From the NCBI GenBank assembly GCA_022559985.1, contig JAFJTR010000010.1, positions 310,001 to 374,000 on the forward strand: 64,000 nucleotides of DNA, read 5' to 3'. Position 1 is the stretch's first letter, and every line of letters starts with the position of its first letter. This stretch comes from Parastagonospora avenae f. sp. tritici 18332-5. Taxonomy: Eukaryota > Ascomycota > Dothideomycetes > Pleosporales > Phaeosphaeriaceae. Under the pieces are notes generated by a model, which was not told the DNA's origin, made no database searches, and saw only the letters and a list, made by a program, of their open reading frames with translations. Of the stretch, positions 45,848 to 57,525 are shown piece after piece. Made by a program: the position numbers and the translations under genes.

Positions 45848-45937
45848 AAGCTTTAGTATCCAAGAAACATTTGCTTGCTTGATTCATTAACATTATCATT
45901 ACCACATTCCCACCTAAACACCTGCCCTACCCATTCC

Positions 45938-48430
45938 TTACAAACTCCACTGCCCAACCGCACCCCAATCAATCCCCCCATCCCCTGCCGCATTATTCCC
46001 ACCCATATTCCCACTCAACCCCAATGGCCCTAGGCCCGAAAACTCCAAACTCTCAAACCCATCTAGCCCCGGCCCTGAGAAATCGAAATCCCACTCTAGC
46101 CCACTCGGCGTGACTTCACTGCCATTGCGCGGCTCCAGCACCGCATCGATGACTTTCGTAAATCTCTTGCTGGCTTTGCGACATAAGTTGTAGTTTGCTT
46201 CGCCCTGACGGGCACCAGAATTTTCCACGTGTGCGGCGGCGTCGAGGTGGGATATTAGCACACTGAGCATGCGCACGATTTCGCTGCGCGAGACATCGGG
46301 TGGGAAGGGTGCCGACGTGGATTGTTGTTCACGGAGGGCGGTAGCTAGGACGGATGCGGCGGGGACACCGAAGAGGAGTACACAGTGTAGCATGTCGCGA
46401 TGGACGTCATAAGAGCGGTCACGTACGGTACCGAGAATGAGCACGTTGGAGAGAAGGTCGATGCTTACGCGGAGTAAGGGTTGATTGGATGTGAGAGGGG
46501 TGTAATCGAGGAGTTTTTGGATCATAAATTCCGTATACCAGTGTGTTAGGTGCACGATGATTAGCATAAGGCATACTGTTGGCGGAGTGTCTTCGTCCCA
46601 GCAGGATTTCCAGTAGCGCAGGTGAGGAGGGAGAGAGTCCCAGCATGAGCGTAGACGTTGGGAGATGTCTCTGAGTGGAGTGTTAGTGTATCTGCAATGA
46701 ACAAGAGGAGGGGAGAAGTACAGTAGTTGGTTTCTTGCTGTATCGTCGAGCTTGATCATGGAGAACTCAAGGACTTCTTCACGAAACTGAAGCGACTTGT
46801 AACGCAAGCGCTAATACTTGTTAGCGGAGCAGCGTATGATATCAATAGTCGCTTACAATCCATGAAGCCCTTCGCCATCTACCATCTGTGTTCCAACCAC
46901 TCTGGTCAAGGCTTTCGATTACCTTGTCCAAGCCCGCTCGATCACCGACAGTCTCCTCATCTGAGATATCGAGTGGCAGGCTGATGTCTGTGTGTCTCTT
47001 GCTGATACGAATCGGTCGGCCAAGGAACGTGGATATGGCTTTATCTTGATTGTAGGAGGAGGTGAAGAGCCTCTTCCGTGTTTCACGGAGCCACAAGGGA
47101 ACGTTGGCACTCGTCGATTCCTTATGAATGCCGAGCGCATAGATTTGTGTGGAGAGCTCTCCCAGTCGTCTCCAAGAGGGCGGTCCTGTAACTTATCAAC
47201 ACTGTACAAACGTACTTAGAGTATGACCAACCAGCGTAACCACACATCATGGTGGTGAAGAGGTAGTTTTCATAGTACATCCACACCGTGATGTCGTTCA
47301 CTGTAGCAAGCATAGTGCACAGGAAGAGGCACGTGGTGCTCGCGCGGAGCAGCTCGTCTGTGAACTGCGATTTCAGACCGCGATTCGCGGGATCATTGAG
47401 CAGATCGGGAGCGAAGCCGAAAGTGAGCGATCGTCCTGCAGTAGCAAGGAGGAAACCAATTGTCTCAAATCGGAGGTTTTCTCCTGAGCACAATATATGA
47501 AAGTCGCGTGGCTCCAGGTTTTGCGCCAGTGTGAATGGCCGACTCGTACTTTCCAACACTTGAGAGATCAGCTGAGGGTTTGGAGGAGCATGTCGGAGAT
47601 TGTGCTTGTCGACGATCGACTCTATAGCGAGGATTGCGTCGACCTGTAGTGGCGCAGGTACCACACCGGCTTCATTGCTCGCATTGTACCACAGTAGCAA
47701 CTCCTTGATGGCTGGAAAGTAACGAAATGTGTTTAGCACATCACTAGCCATCTGATAGCGCATAGACTTTGTGAGCGGGTGCTGATGGGTCAGCTCCCAG
47801 TCTGATCTTTCGGAAGCGACCGAGACTTCTCGTTCTCTCGGAGCATCCGGTTCTTCATCCTGAGGTAGTAGTACGGCATAAGAGCCTGGTCCAAGGAATC
47901 CAGGATGATATACATCAGCAGCAACAGCGTCCGCGAGCTTATCATTAGGGGAAGTAGATGTGATGGGAAACACCGACTCCGAGGCACTCGGCCTTGATGG
48001 TCGTCTGATTTGATCAACGCTGGTTAATTACTCAAGGAAGTATTCACATACTTGCGTTTCAGCGGTCGAGACTCTCCTGCACCAGCGCTGTCTGCAGGTC
48101 GAGGTTTGGTCAGAGGCGCTGGGTGGTAAAAGCATCGTTCTTCGATGCCTCTCTGCTTGCAGCGATCGCACTTTGGCCTCCCATGGTCGCACCGCGTTTT
48201 GTTAATTCTACACGGCTCACCTGCGGAGGGTAAGATTGGTTGATCACGACCGAACGGTCAAATCTAGAATTGCTTACATGATGCTGGCTTGCCGTTGCGC
48301 CTACTTGCATTCCTGCGTCTGTCCGTCAGCTATGAAGCGAATTGTGGTTCTTCTATCTTACATTTTGTATTGATACACCAAATCTGTACGCTTCGCATGA
48401 CGATATAGCCATACATTCAGCCAAAGACAT
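45938..48430 (-). CDS. Zn2Cys6 fungal transcription factor
   Basis: Exons 48278-48312, 48052-48220, 47232-48004, 46857-47185, 46722-46810 and 45938-46670, plus a tentative first exon 48390-48430; about 722 aa. Two exons join to give a full binuclear zinc cluster with spacing C-x2-C-x6-C-x6-C-x2-C-x8-C (SCEPCRINKTRC ... KCDRCKQ). A linker and the fungal-specific TF domain follow, with RRLGELSTQIYALGIH and KAISTFLGRP. The C-terminus is Gly/Asp/Trp-rich and may activate. Target genes are unknown. Weak points: the first exon uses a non-standard GTACAG donor to meet the phase, and the exon ending at 47232 has a GTTGGT donor. Intron 46671-46721 (51 nt) is in frame and inferred from splice signals. 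Confidence 0.82.
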
Positions 48431-48665
48431 GTCGACAGGAAGTATGACTGGAGGCCTCGAGAACTTGGCAAAAGATGGCAGTAGCCTATGGTGAAGCTAG
48501 TCAGGTATCGATAGCCCCACCAATGGTACGCGCCTGCCGAACACTCGTGAACGCGTGACAGCCGGGCATTCTAAGCCTTCACAACACGGCGCGTTGGTTC
48601 TGGCACCATTTCCTTGTGCTCCAAACGATGCAACATACTTCAGATTGGCGACATAGGATACTACA

Positions 48666-50916
48666 ATGCCGACTCCCGAGGGCGACGTCCTGAAACCGAT
48701 CGATCCCTCCGCCTCGAGCTCGGATGATTGGGAAATCTTTATTCTGAACAACGCGCAAGTGGTGCACGAGAAGAATGGCAAGCCTGTGAGCTTGCTGGCG
48801 GCATATGCAGATACCCCGCTCAAGGTAACGGGGACATTCACCCCAGGTCGTGGGCAGTCCAAGCACCGTACGTCATATGCGAGGCCCTTCATAAGGTTGC
48901 ACCATACTTCGCCTAGACGGATTCGCTGACGCGATGGCAGTGCTTAGCAAGTCTACAAAGCCGGTCGACCTTGAGATACACAATGTGACGCGCTTTTCAT
49001 ACGGCGAGCTGACCGACGGCGAGTTTGCGATATGGGCTGAAGGCAACGCAGGCTGGTTCGAAATTCGGCCAGCGCCACACTACAACGACATATACGACGA
49101 TATGATAGAGGCTGTGCAATTGCTATACTTCGTCACCGACATACACGACGGGCCGCGAAAGAAGGGCGGGGGCCCAAGCACCCAGCTCATCTTCCAAAAG
49201 GTGAGTTCCGTTATGCGCTGTTGGTGCTCTCTGAGGCATCACAGCTGTCTACATGCGTAGCGAGACATGTGCTGACATACGGTAGTATGCACAGGACGAG
49301 CGATTCGAATGCACCGACCCCGCAGTCGCCGCGGAGATATTTCACAAACACCACATCTTCCTCATGATGTGCTTCTTGAACCGGGCACAGGGCATTGGAT
49401 GGAGTAGTACTCCAATATACCAGTCTTTTAGACGACAATTCCCTGTACGTCCACCTCTCTTTAGTCCTAGTATCAAGCTAACATCCCAAAGAAGGACTTT
49501 GAGACTTGCAAAGCGCGAATTGAAGGCCGCTATACACACGCCCTGCCCGAGAGACTCACGCGAACTTCGAAGTCGACCCCTCCATCCGCTCCACAAGTCG
49601 CACCCGCAGCAGCAAAGGCAAAACAACCAGCGCGGGGGAAGACAGCGGTACAGAAGACAGATGAAGTGCCCAAGAAGGATAACAACTGGTGGGAGGCGGC
49701 TGCCTTGTTCGAGTTTATGCAGAAAGCCGTCAACCAGCGGGCTATGCGTGCCGGACGTAACCAGATCACCGTTGAGCGGCTTGCTCAACTTGTCGTCAAG
49801 CGCTACGAAATTGAGCATGTAGAGACAGCACAGAGTGTGCTTTTAGTGCACGCCCGGAATCTATGCTACATGATGGACCACCCTCGGCGGAAAAGCATAC
49901 GGTACTTTGCAGACGAGCCAATATACCAGGAGTTGATGGCAGGACATAGTCTCTCCGCTGCTGAACAAAGACGAGCGGAAGGTGTAGAATTGAAGCCACG
50001 GAGGGATCACGCAACACTTAAGGACGAGGAGACACAATCTTCAGACACATCGAGCGAGGAAGAGGACGTAATAACAACGCCAGTGCGCAGACCACCTGGC
50101 AGGCGGAAGAAAGGCCGATTATCTGTCTTGCGTCCAACAAGTAGCAGGTTTTCCGGCAAGAGCAAAAGTATCAAACACACACAAGACAAAGCCGGTAAAG
50201 GTAAAGCACCAGTTCCTACATCTGATGCATCCGCCGCAGAAGAAGCGGAGGAAGACAGCGACGAGGCGACCAACAGCGACGACGAAATGGGCGTCGACAC
50301 ACCCACACAAGCCCTCTCACCAAGCCGCGAAAAGCACAAACTCGACGACACAGACGCAGACGAGCAGGAGGACAAGACGCGTCGGAAACGCGCAGCCAGC
50401 ACATCCTTGACACCCGACTCGCCGCCCACGACTGTCGCATCCGAAGACGAAGACGCAGACATCCCAGCCGGCACCGCCATCCCTCCCCTCCCCCTCCGCC
50501 ACCGCCCCAACTCCACCGCCAAGTCCGACGCCGCTCCCGAGCTGGTATCCACTCCCCTACCAACCTACGAGCCCAACGGGCCCCGCGACTCGTGGATATG
50601 CAGCTTCGACGGGTGCTCACAGCGCATTTACGGATGCAGCAAGGAGATCGGACGACAGTTGATCACGGAGCATTTGGAGGATCATGCCAAGGGGAGGGAA
50701 AAGGTTGTGGGCATCTTGTGGCGCGAGCAGGATAAGCTGCATTTGCCGGTTAGGTATGTATTGTGCTTTGCTTGATGCTGGATGATGGGAAGGAAGCTAA
50801 CGTGCAGCAGTAATTTGATCAAGAAGATCCGCGAGATGAGCGAGGCGAGTGCGCCGCTGTTTCCTTTGGAGAAGACGGAGAGAGTGCAGCCAAGGCCAGT
50901 TCAACGGCCTATATGA
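48666..50916 (+). CDS. RFTS (DNMT1 replication-foci-like) domain protein, no methyltransferase domain
   Basis: Five exons: 48666-48867, 48941-49200, 49286-49444, 49492-50753 and 50808-50916, giving 663 aa. Residues about 20-200 match the replication foci domain of DNA methyltransferase 1: DDWEIFILNNAQV, PLKVTGTF, then VTRFSYGELTDGEFAIWAEG and the aromatic IHDGPRKK region. A helical region (to about 330), a long acidic Ser/Glu/Asp-rich linker with basic patches, and a C-terminal C2H2-like element (CSFDGC ... EHLEDH) follow. There are no cytosine-methyltransferase motifs. In fission yeast, Raf2 of the heterochromatin CLRC complex has an RFTS domain, so a chromatin-silencing role is a fair hypothesis, not shown. 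The last exon has a tandem NAGNAG acceptor. Confidence 0.85.
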
Positions 50917-51192
50917 TGTTATGTTGTTATACGGATGGATTGGATACATGGCCCCATGAGAGATGTTGTTGCTTACAACGTACAAACGACACACTATTCC
51001 TACACGGCACACAAACTGGTCATTGACATGATCATAACATTTCTCCAACCTACACCATGCGTTTAACGCCCCCCCTTCTAGATCCGTTTTGTCTGCTAAA
51101 GTTACATGATTGGGTAGGAAGCGGAGAGCGGGGGCAGTTCGTGTCCAACACGAACAAATATAGTACAAAGAAAGATCGTTACACATGCGCGT

Positions 51193-52618
51193 TTACTCCA
51201 AGACACGCGTGACAAGACCCGTGGCGACCGTTCGTCCGCCCTCGCGCATGTTGAAGCGCTGCCCGGTCTCGAGCACGTGCGGCTGGTGCAGCTGGCACAC
51301 CATCTCGACGTTGTCGCCGGGCATGACCTGCTTCTCGTGTGCGTCCTCAGTGCCCTCTGGCCAGTGGAGCGCGCACGACTCGTCCGCGGTACGGATGAAC
51401 ATTTGCGGGCGGTAGTTTTCGCCGAAGCCCGTGTGGCGGCCGCCCTCGTCCTTGCTCAGCACGTACATGGAGACGAGGAACTTGCTGTGCGCCTTGACCT
51501 TGCCTGGCACGGAGACGACCATGCCGCGGCGGACATCCTCGCGCTTGACGCCGCGCAGGAGCAGGCCGGAGTTGTCGCCTGCGCGCGACTCGTCGCAGGA
51601 TTTCTTGAAGGTCTCGATGTCCGTCACTTTGCTCTTGATGCTGGTGCTGCCTTTGCCCACGAGCTCGACTTCGCTGTCCTTCTTCAGCACGCCGCGCTCG
51701 ACGCGGCCTGAGACGACGGTTCCACGGCCGGCGATGGAGAAGACGTCTTCGACGGCCATCAGGAAAGGCTTGTCGGTGTCGCGAGCGGGGGTCGGGATCC
51801 AAGAGTCAACAGCCTCGAGGAGGTTGTCAATCTGCTGCTCGCCAATCTCCTTCTCGCGGCCCTCGAGCGCGCACAGCGCCGAGCCCATGATGATGGGTGT
51901 CTCGTCGCCCTCGAAGCCATAGCTGCTGAGCAACTCGCGCATCTCCATCTCGACGAGCTCCAACATCTCCTTGTCCTCGATCGCATCGACCTTGTTGACG
52001 AAGACGACAATCTTCTGCACACCGACCTGGCGGGCGAGCAGCAAGTGCTCACGGGTCTGGGGCATTTGGCCGTCCGAGGCGGCGACGACGATGATGGCGC
52101 CGTCCATGTTGGCGGCTCCGGTAATCATGTTCTTGATGTAATCGGCGTGGCCTGGGCAGTCGACGTGGGCGTAGTGGCGGTTGTCGGTCGAGTACTCGAT
52201 GTGGGCGGTTGCGATGGTGATACCACGCTTGCGCTCCTCGGGCGCCTTGTCGATGGAGCCATACTCGAGGAACTTTGCGTAGCCCTTCTCGGCTTGTCGC
52301 TTGGTGATGGCGGCTGTGAGGGTAGTCTATGACCATTAGTGTCGTGCTCTGTTGTATCACGGAGGCAAGTGGCGGTGTTGTACCTTTCCGTGGTCGACGT
52401 GGCCAATCGTTCCTGTATACAATGAGCTGAAGCACTTTCGAATGATATAAATGATGCCTACCAATGTTGACATGCGGCTTGTCACGAGTAAATGCAGCAT
52501 AGTTCCGTACGCCATTGATATATCTGCTGGTGCCCTGCATTCCCAGCGCATTTTGGACCGGGTTAACGCCACGCTGGTAGCGGGCCGCGCGCATAAACAC
52601 TCTTGAGAAGCTCGACAT
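51193..52618 (-). CDS. TUF1: Mitochondrial translation elongation factor Tu
   Basis: Three exons, 52462-52618, 52384-52412 (29 nt) and 51193-52326, giving 439 aa; introns of 49 and 57 nt. The N-terminal ~45 residues are Arg-rich without acids (mitochondrial targeting). GTPase motifs: G1 GHVDHGKTT, split across the tiny exon and the last one; G2 with RGITI; G3 DCPGHADY; G4 NKVD; G5 near GSALCA. Domains 2 and 3 follow with the RGMV and HPE-like WPEGTEDAHEKQ segments. It delivers aminoacyl-tRNA to mitochondrial ribosomes. Very secure assignment. Confidence 0.96.
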
Positions 52619-53075
52619 GTTGTATTAGACAATAACGAGAGAAAAGAAGAGCGAGCAATGGGGCAATTGGCCGCGATGGAGGTGTTGCTTGGTGTCGTCT
52701 GAGGGCCGCCGCTTCCCACAAATTCTCTTAGCGCGAAATGCACTGACACAGACGATTGCCCGCGCTGCCCAATCATGTGATTCACACTTCCGCGCGAATG
52801 TGGGACGCGGTGCGGGAAAGCATTGCCGATTCACTTCAGACGTCAATTGAGCTTTTTTGAAGCTTCATTCCCTCTTGGAATTGTCTACGAAGCTTTGCAA
52901 GACTCTGCCACGAGCAAAGCTTACATTGCGGATACCCGAGGTATCTGTCGGCGGAGTATCGAAAAGTTGCATCATTCTCGGACCTTGGTCCTACACACTA
53001 CATATGTCGCTTTGCACGACTATAAGACGCACAGCGCCGCTGAGCTGCGTGTCGCGTCTATCAGCAGCACAAATC
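52619..53075. other. Divergent promoter, TUF1 / hydroxyisobutyryl-CoA hydrolase
   Basis: 457 bases shared by two genes whose products work in mitochondria. No element recognised with confidence; a frame at 52857-53171 overlaps the first exon of the hydrolase in another phase. Confidence 0.5.
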
Positions 53076-54524
53076 ATGCCATTGCGCGCCAAAATCACAA
53101 ACCCCGCGTGGGTGACGGGCACGCGGAGGGTACGTTGGAGCTGTCCCACTAAGCCCATGTCAATGGTCTAACAAATGCAGTACGCAAAACCCACGGCAGA
53201 CCTGCTCAAGGCGCAACAGGACGACGACCCCGATGATGTCATCTTCACCAACAACTATGGCGTACGGAGCATCGAGCTCAACCGGCCGAAGAAGCTCAAT
53301 TCCCTCGACGGGTCCATGGCGCGCAAGATCATACCGAGGCTGCAAGAGTGGGCAAAGTCGGACATGGCCGGCGTTGTGATCATCAAGGGTAATGGGCGTG
53401 CCTTTTGCGCCGGTGGAGATGTTGCGAAGCTGGCCAAGTGGAATGCAGAGGGCGTAGAGGGTCAGCAGGCAAGCTCGGATTACTTTGGCCTCGAATACAA
53501 GCTCGACCACCTGATCGCAACATACACAAAGCCGTACATTGCATTCATGGACGGCATCACAATGGGCGGAGGTGTCGGACTGTCGATACACGCACCGTTC
53601 CGAATCGCAACAGAGAACACCCTCTTCGCCATGCCCGAGACCACGATTGGCTTCTTCCCAGACGTCGGCGCATCCTTCTTTCTCCCACGCATGGAGGGCG
53701 CCCTCGGTACCTACCTCGCTCTTACGTCCGAGCAGCTGAAGGGCGTGGACGCTTTCTACCACGGCATCGCCACACACTATATCCACTCCTCGACCCTCCA
53801 GCAGCTAGAGTCGCGTCTGGCTGAGCTCCAGTTCCCGGACTACATGACTCTTGAGGATCGCTTCAAGATCATCAACGCGACCATCGAGGAATACAGCACC
53901 GGCCTACCCGCAGACCGACCACATATCTCCGGCGAGCTTCGCAAGACCATCGACCGCGTCTTCAACACCGACCAGCCCAACATCCAAGCCATCCTGACGT
54001 CTCTCGAGGAGGTTCGCGACACCACCAACTCACCTCCCCTCCGCAAGTGGGCCAAGAATACCATCGAAACCATCAACACACGCTCCCCCATCTCCGTCGC
54101 CGTCACCCTCCAGCAAATGCACATCGGCCGCCAATGGTCCATCGCCCAGACTTTCCAGAAAGAATACGAAATCGCGTCCCACTTCATGGCCCACCCGGAC
54201 TTCGTCGAAGGCGTGACTGCTCGTCTTATAGAGCGCAGGAAAGAGCGCCCGAATTGGAAACCCAACACCCTGGCTGACGTTAAGAGGCGCGAGGTCGATG
54301 CTTTCTTCGCATCCCCCCGCGACGGATCGAAGTTGCCGTTGATCAGCGAGGTGGACTATAAGGAGTATCCGCATGCGTGGATTGGGCTGCCGAGGGAGGA
54401 GGAGATTCTGAGGGAGGCGGGAGGCAAGACAGCGGAGGATGTGGTGCAGATTTTGCTTGAGAGATATGAAGGCAAGCAGGGTGTGAGGGAGAAGATTGCC
54501 GAGGTTTTACAGAGGTATAAATGA
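53076..54524 (+). CDS. EHD3: 3-hydroxyisobutyryl-CoA hydrolase (enoyl-CoA hydratase/isomerase fold)
   Basis: Two exons, 53076-53129 and 53181-54524, giving 465 aa; the 51-nt intron has GTACGT, CTAAC and CAG signals. The short first exon (MPLRAKITNPAWVTGTRR) is basic and without acids, a probable mitochondrial leader. The crotonase core includes the oxyanion-hole segment AFCAGGDV and the MPETTIGFFPDVGA motif that carries the catalytic acid in HIBCH enzymes. It converts 3-hydroxyisobutyryl-CoA to the free acid in valine breakdown in the mitochondrial matrix. Length and full-length match make the call strong; EHD3 is the yeast name. Confidence 0.93.
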
Positions 54525-56235
54525 GTAAAGTACAAAATGTAGGTGCCGGAAATGTATGAGTATGTTCAAATCGAATGTGTAGGGTGCTCATGTGTGCGTT
54601 AGCGGAGGCTTTGACCGCCTGGGAGGTATTTAAACACCCACCATTCCTCCCTCTCCCTCCTTCCTTCCTATCTTTCGAAGCAAATCATCTATCTGTCAAA
54701 AGCACACGACGTGGATTTCCATGTGCGTCTTTCTCCAGCTGTTTCCAAACCCACCAAGCAAAGCTGGATGTCTCCGCCCCCTCTCTTCTCCTTCGTTAAA
54801 AAAATAAGATTCATAAGCATGCCAGGCGCTTTACATGGACTGAGAGGCACCATCAAAATAACATCTCCGACGATGAATGTTTGGCGCTCCTCCTTCGATC
54901 TCCTCAATCACATTTAAACAGCTCAAATGTCTCGTCTTCTTTTCTCCTTTTCCTGACTGGACATCCTGAAAAGTACCACTAAAACGTCTATTCCCTCTTT
55001 GTATGTCCGGCATTGCTTATTTTCGCCCTTCAAATTCCACGATCTCCTTGCTTCATGGATTTTTTCTGGGCTTAAAACAACTATTCAACAAAGCTAAGAG
55101 CACTTGGGCAGTATGAAGAACGTTGCGCTCGCTGTCTTTGTGGTTTCAAACGCACAGACCTCTTGCGCATGAGCAGTGCCTCTCTGCTAGACAAGGACAT
55201 AAATATCTCCCCAGAATCGAATCGAGAGTCTTGTCTTCTTAAACCCTTCTACAGGCTTCAAAAAATCAATCTGTCACATGGCCATGTTGAATTCGCTGCC
55301 TTGGCGGTCTCAAAAGAACTACTGCCTCAGGCCATGAGAAGCGAAGCTCGGGCAATCTACATGTATATATGTCTCCTCGGGTCGAGAGTTTTGTCCTCCC
55401 ATAATTCTTCCAAGGTTTACAAGCTTTAAAAAATCAATCTACCACATGATGGGTGTTGCTTTCTCCAGCTTTGCCGTATCAAATCAAAATGGATCCCCCT
55501 CATGAGAAGTGCCTCTCTAGCAGTCCGTGGGTATAAACATCTCCTCAGATTGAGCCTTTTTTCTTCTCACAAGTCTTTCCAAACTTCGAAAAGTCCGTTA
55601 ACCACATTGCACGTTGAGTCCGCCGTCTTTGTGGTCTCAAATTAAACATAGGAACCGCACATGACAAGTGTTCGTGCTGGTCTGACGGGTAAGTTATAAA
55701 TATATCTGTTAGTAGCACTTCCTTTGCAGCGCGATAGTTGCAGTAAGTGGGTGTACAATATTGTACGATAGGGTTGGTCAAGTTACGAGTGTATATTGTT
55801 GCAGATTGATGATGTTCTATCTATCGTACGAACGCATTCATATACGATTCTGCTGCGCACAGGCCTGCAGACCTGTGCATCAGCAGCTCACGTGACAATG
55901 AGGATTGCTATGTACGGGCACACGTTTCTCCTGCTCTCGACTCTCTTCCAAATGACGTGGTCACCATTTCATGTCCTTTTCCCCTGTCGAGCAGCCCGAC
56001 TGAAAACATCCAGCCGAAATCGATATGTCTTTTCACGCCAAAAATACCACGGACAATATTTCTGAAACGTGACTTGCTGCCGCGCATGTGTGTGTGCGCG
56101 TTGATTGAAGCAGTAGCACGATAAGCACCTTCAGTTCAGTTAAGCAGTCTACCTTCAAGGTTGTTTCAGCTCTTCACAACGTACTAATAAACTATTAAGT
56201 CTATTCAGGCCTGTGTATAAGACATCACTTACTCT
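54525..56235. other. Long non-coding stretch with a degenerate tandem repeat
   Basis: 1.7 kb without a supportable gene. Its centre holds three to four decayed tandem copies of a ~165-base unit (listed separately). Flanks are pyrimidine-rich with AT-rich patches; further, more decayed copies may exist upstream from about 54690. Confidence 0.55.
55131..55735. repeat. Degenerate tandem repeat, unit about 160-170 bases
   Basis: A landmark ending in TCAAA recurs with its last base at 55150, 55314, 55483 and 55642, giving spacings of 164, 169 and 159 bases. Between landmarks the same order of words returns: CATGAGAAGTGCCTCTCT-like, ATAAATATCTCCTC-like, a TTGTCTTCT-like run and CAAAAAATCAATCTACCACATG-like pieces (longest shown shortened: AAAAAATCAATCT occurs in the first two units). 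The last copy is incomplete. Units differ by many substitutions and small indels. No protein frame is kept across copies. The repeat could be an old minisatellite, a decayed mobile element or a structured RNA array. Confidence 0.72.
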
Positions 56236-57525
56236 CTAAGCCTCTTTCTCCACCTCCACACCATCCCGCCTCAAGCAAAGCATCATCCCCTCCAACCAAT
56301 ATTTCAAGCTTTTGTTACCTCCACACAAGTCCCGTCTCAACTCCTCTTCCAACCCGACAAACTTCTCTGGATGCTGAATATACCCACGCATCAAGAACTC
56401 CGCAACGCCCGGCTGATCCCGATTACGAAAGCATCACTCCGTCTTCGCGCCAGGAGTCTCAATCCTATCGCCCAGAATCATCGCTGGGCCATTTTCAGGC
56501 TGGCCCATGAGGATATCATCGAGAATCTGCATCAGAGGCACGCTGTGTGGCAGGTATGCCGTCATGACAAGCGTGTTGGCGTCGATGGACAAAAGCGTCT
56601 CCGGATCGCTGAGACTAAAGTCAATCGGCGTCTTCGTCAGCTCCTAAAGCAAAATCCGATCACATGGCTTGTAGAGCGGATCTTGCGCGATGATCTTAAC
56701 AGCCGGACATTCAGGATGCGCAGAGCGATTGAACGCGTCTAGTGCTTCGGCGAAGGAGAATGCTGTCATGTGCTGTACGGAAGACTGGTAGAAATCAGGA
56801 TCGTAGTCAAGTTCGCCCAGTCCGATGCAGACAATCTTTGCTATTGGGGTGCAGAGTCGGGCTGCACCTTGGCGGACCATGCGGCGGAGTTGACGGCGGG
56901 ATGAGCTGTTTTCCCATAGGTCTTGTGTGTGGGAGAGTGTGTCGCGCCAGCAGTTCAATTCTGTAAGATCGAGATGGGTGGAGTCACGGGCACGGCGGAA
57001 GGACTCGAGATAGTAAGGTACCGCGAGCTCGTTGAGTTCGTGCTGTGACAAGTAAGGATTGAGGGCGCGGAGCGGCTTGCTGCGTTTCCAGTTGTTGCCG
57101 AAGCGGCGCTGGAATTGAAGAGACATTTCGACTCGGGTCATGTAGTTAACTCGGACATCGGTTGCACTGTCAACTTCTTTCCATATTCTGGCCAGGGTTC
57201 TGTTGCTAGACTTCCAGTAGAGGGAGCTGGGGCCGAGCTTGCGATTGAGCCCGTTTTGAGTGGTTGAGATGGAGCGGATATCTGATGCGATTTTCTGCAA
57301 CAGTCCACGCGTGAATACTGGCTGTTTAGTGAGAGCTTGAAGGTCGAACAACGCGTGGGTGGTGATGTCTTCCTCATCATATTCTTCTTCCTCATCCTCA
57401 TCCTCATGAAAAGAGTACATATCGTTTGCCGACACCCTATCGGATGCAGGGGTGACTGTCTTGTGATCTTCTCCACTGTCGATATGAAAGTCTGTTAGCA
57501 ATGCGTATATGTTTTGTGAAGACAT
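56236..57525 (-). pseudogene. SRR1-like protein gene with two premature in-frame stops
   Basis: From the ATG at 57525 one frame runs to a TAG at 56236-56238, broken only by TAG at 56644-56646 and TGA at 56434-56436. The part before the first stop holds an acidic head and most of an SRR1-like domain (IAKIVCIGLGELD, FSFAEALDAF, IIAQDPLY). The part after it continues the family: ELTKTPIDFSLSDPETLLS and TLVMTAYLPHSVPLMQIL, then after the second stop NRDQPGVAEFLMRGY. No intron with good signals removes either stop. Both changes could be single C-to-T events (CAG to TAG, CGA to TGA). SRR1-like proteins are linked to circadian or stress regulation. A truncated 293-aa product could still be made. Confidence 0.75.
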
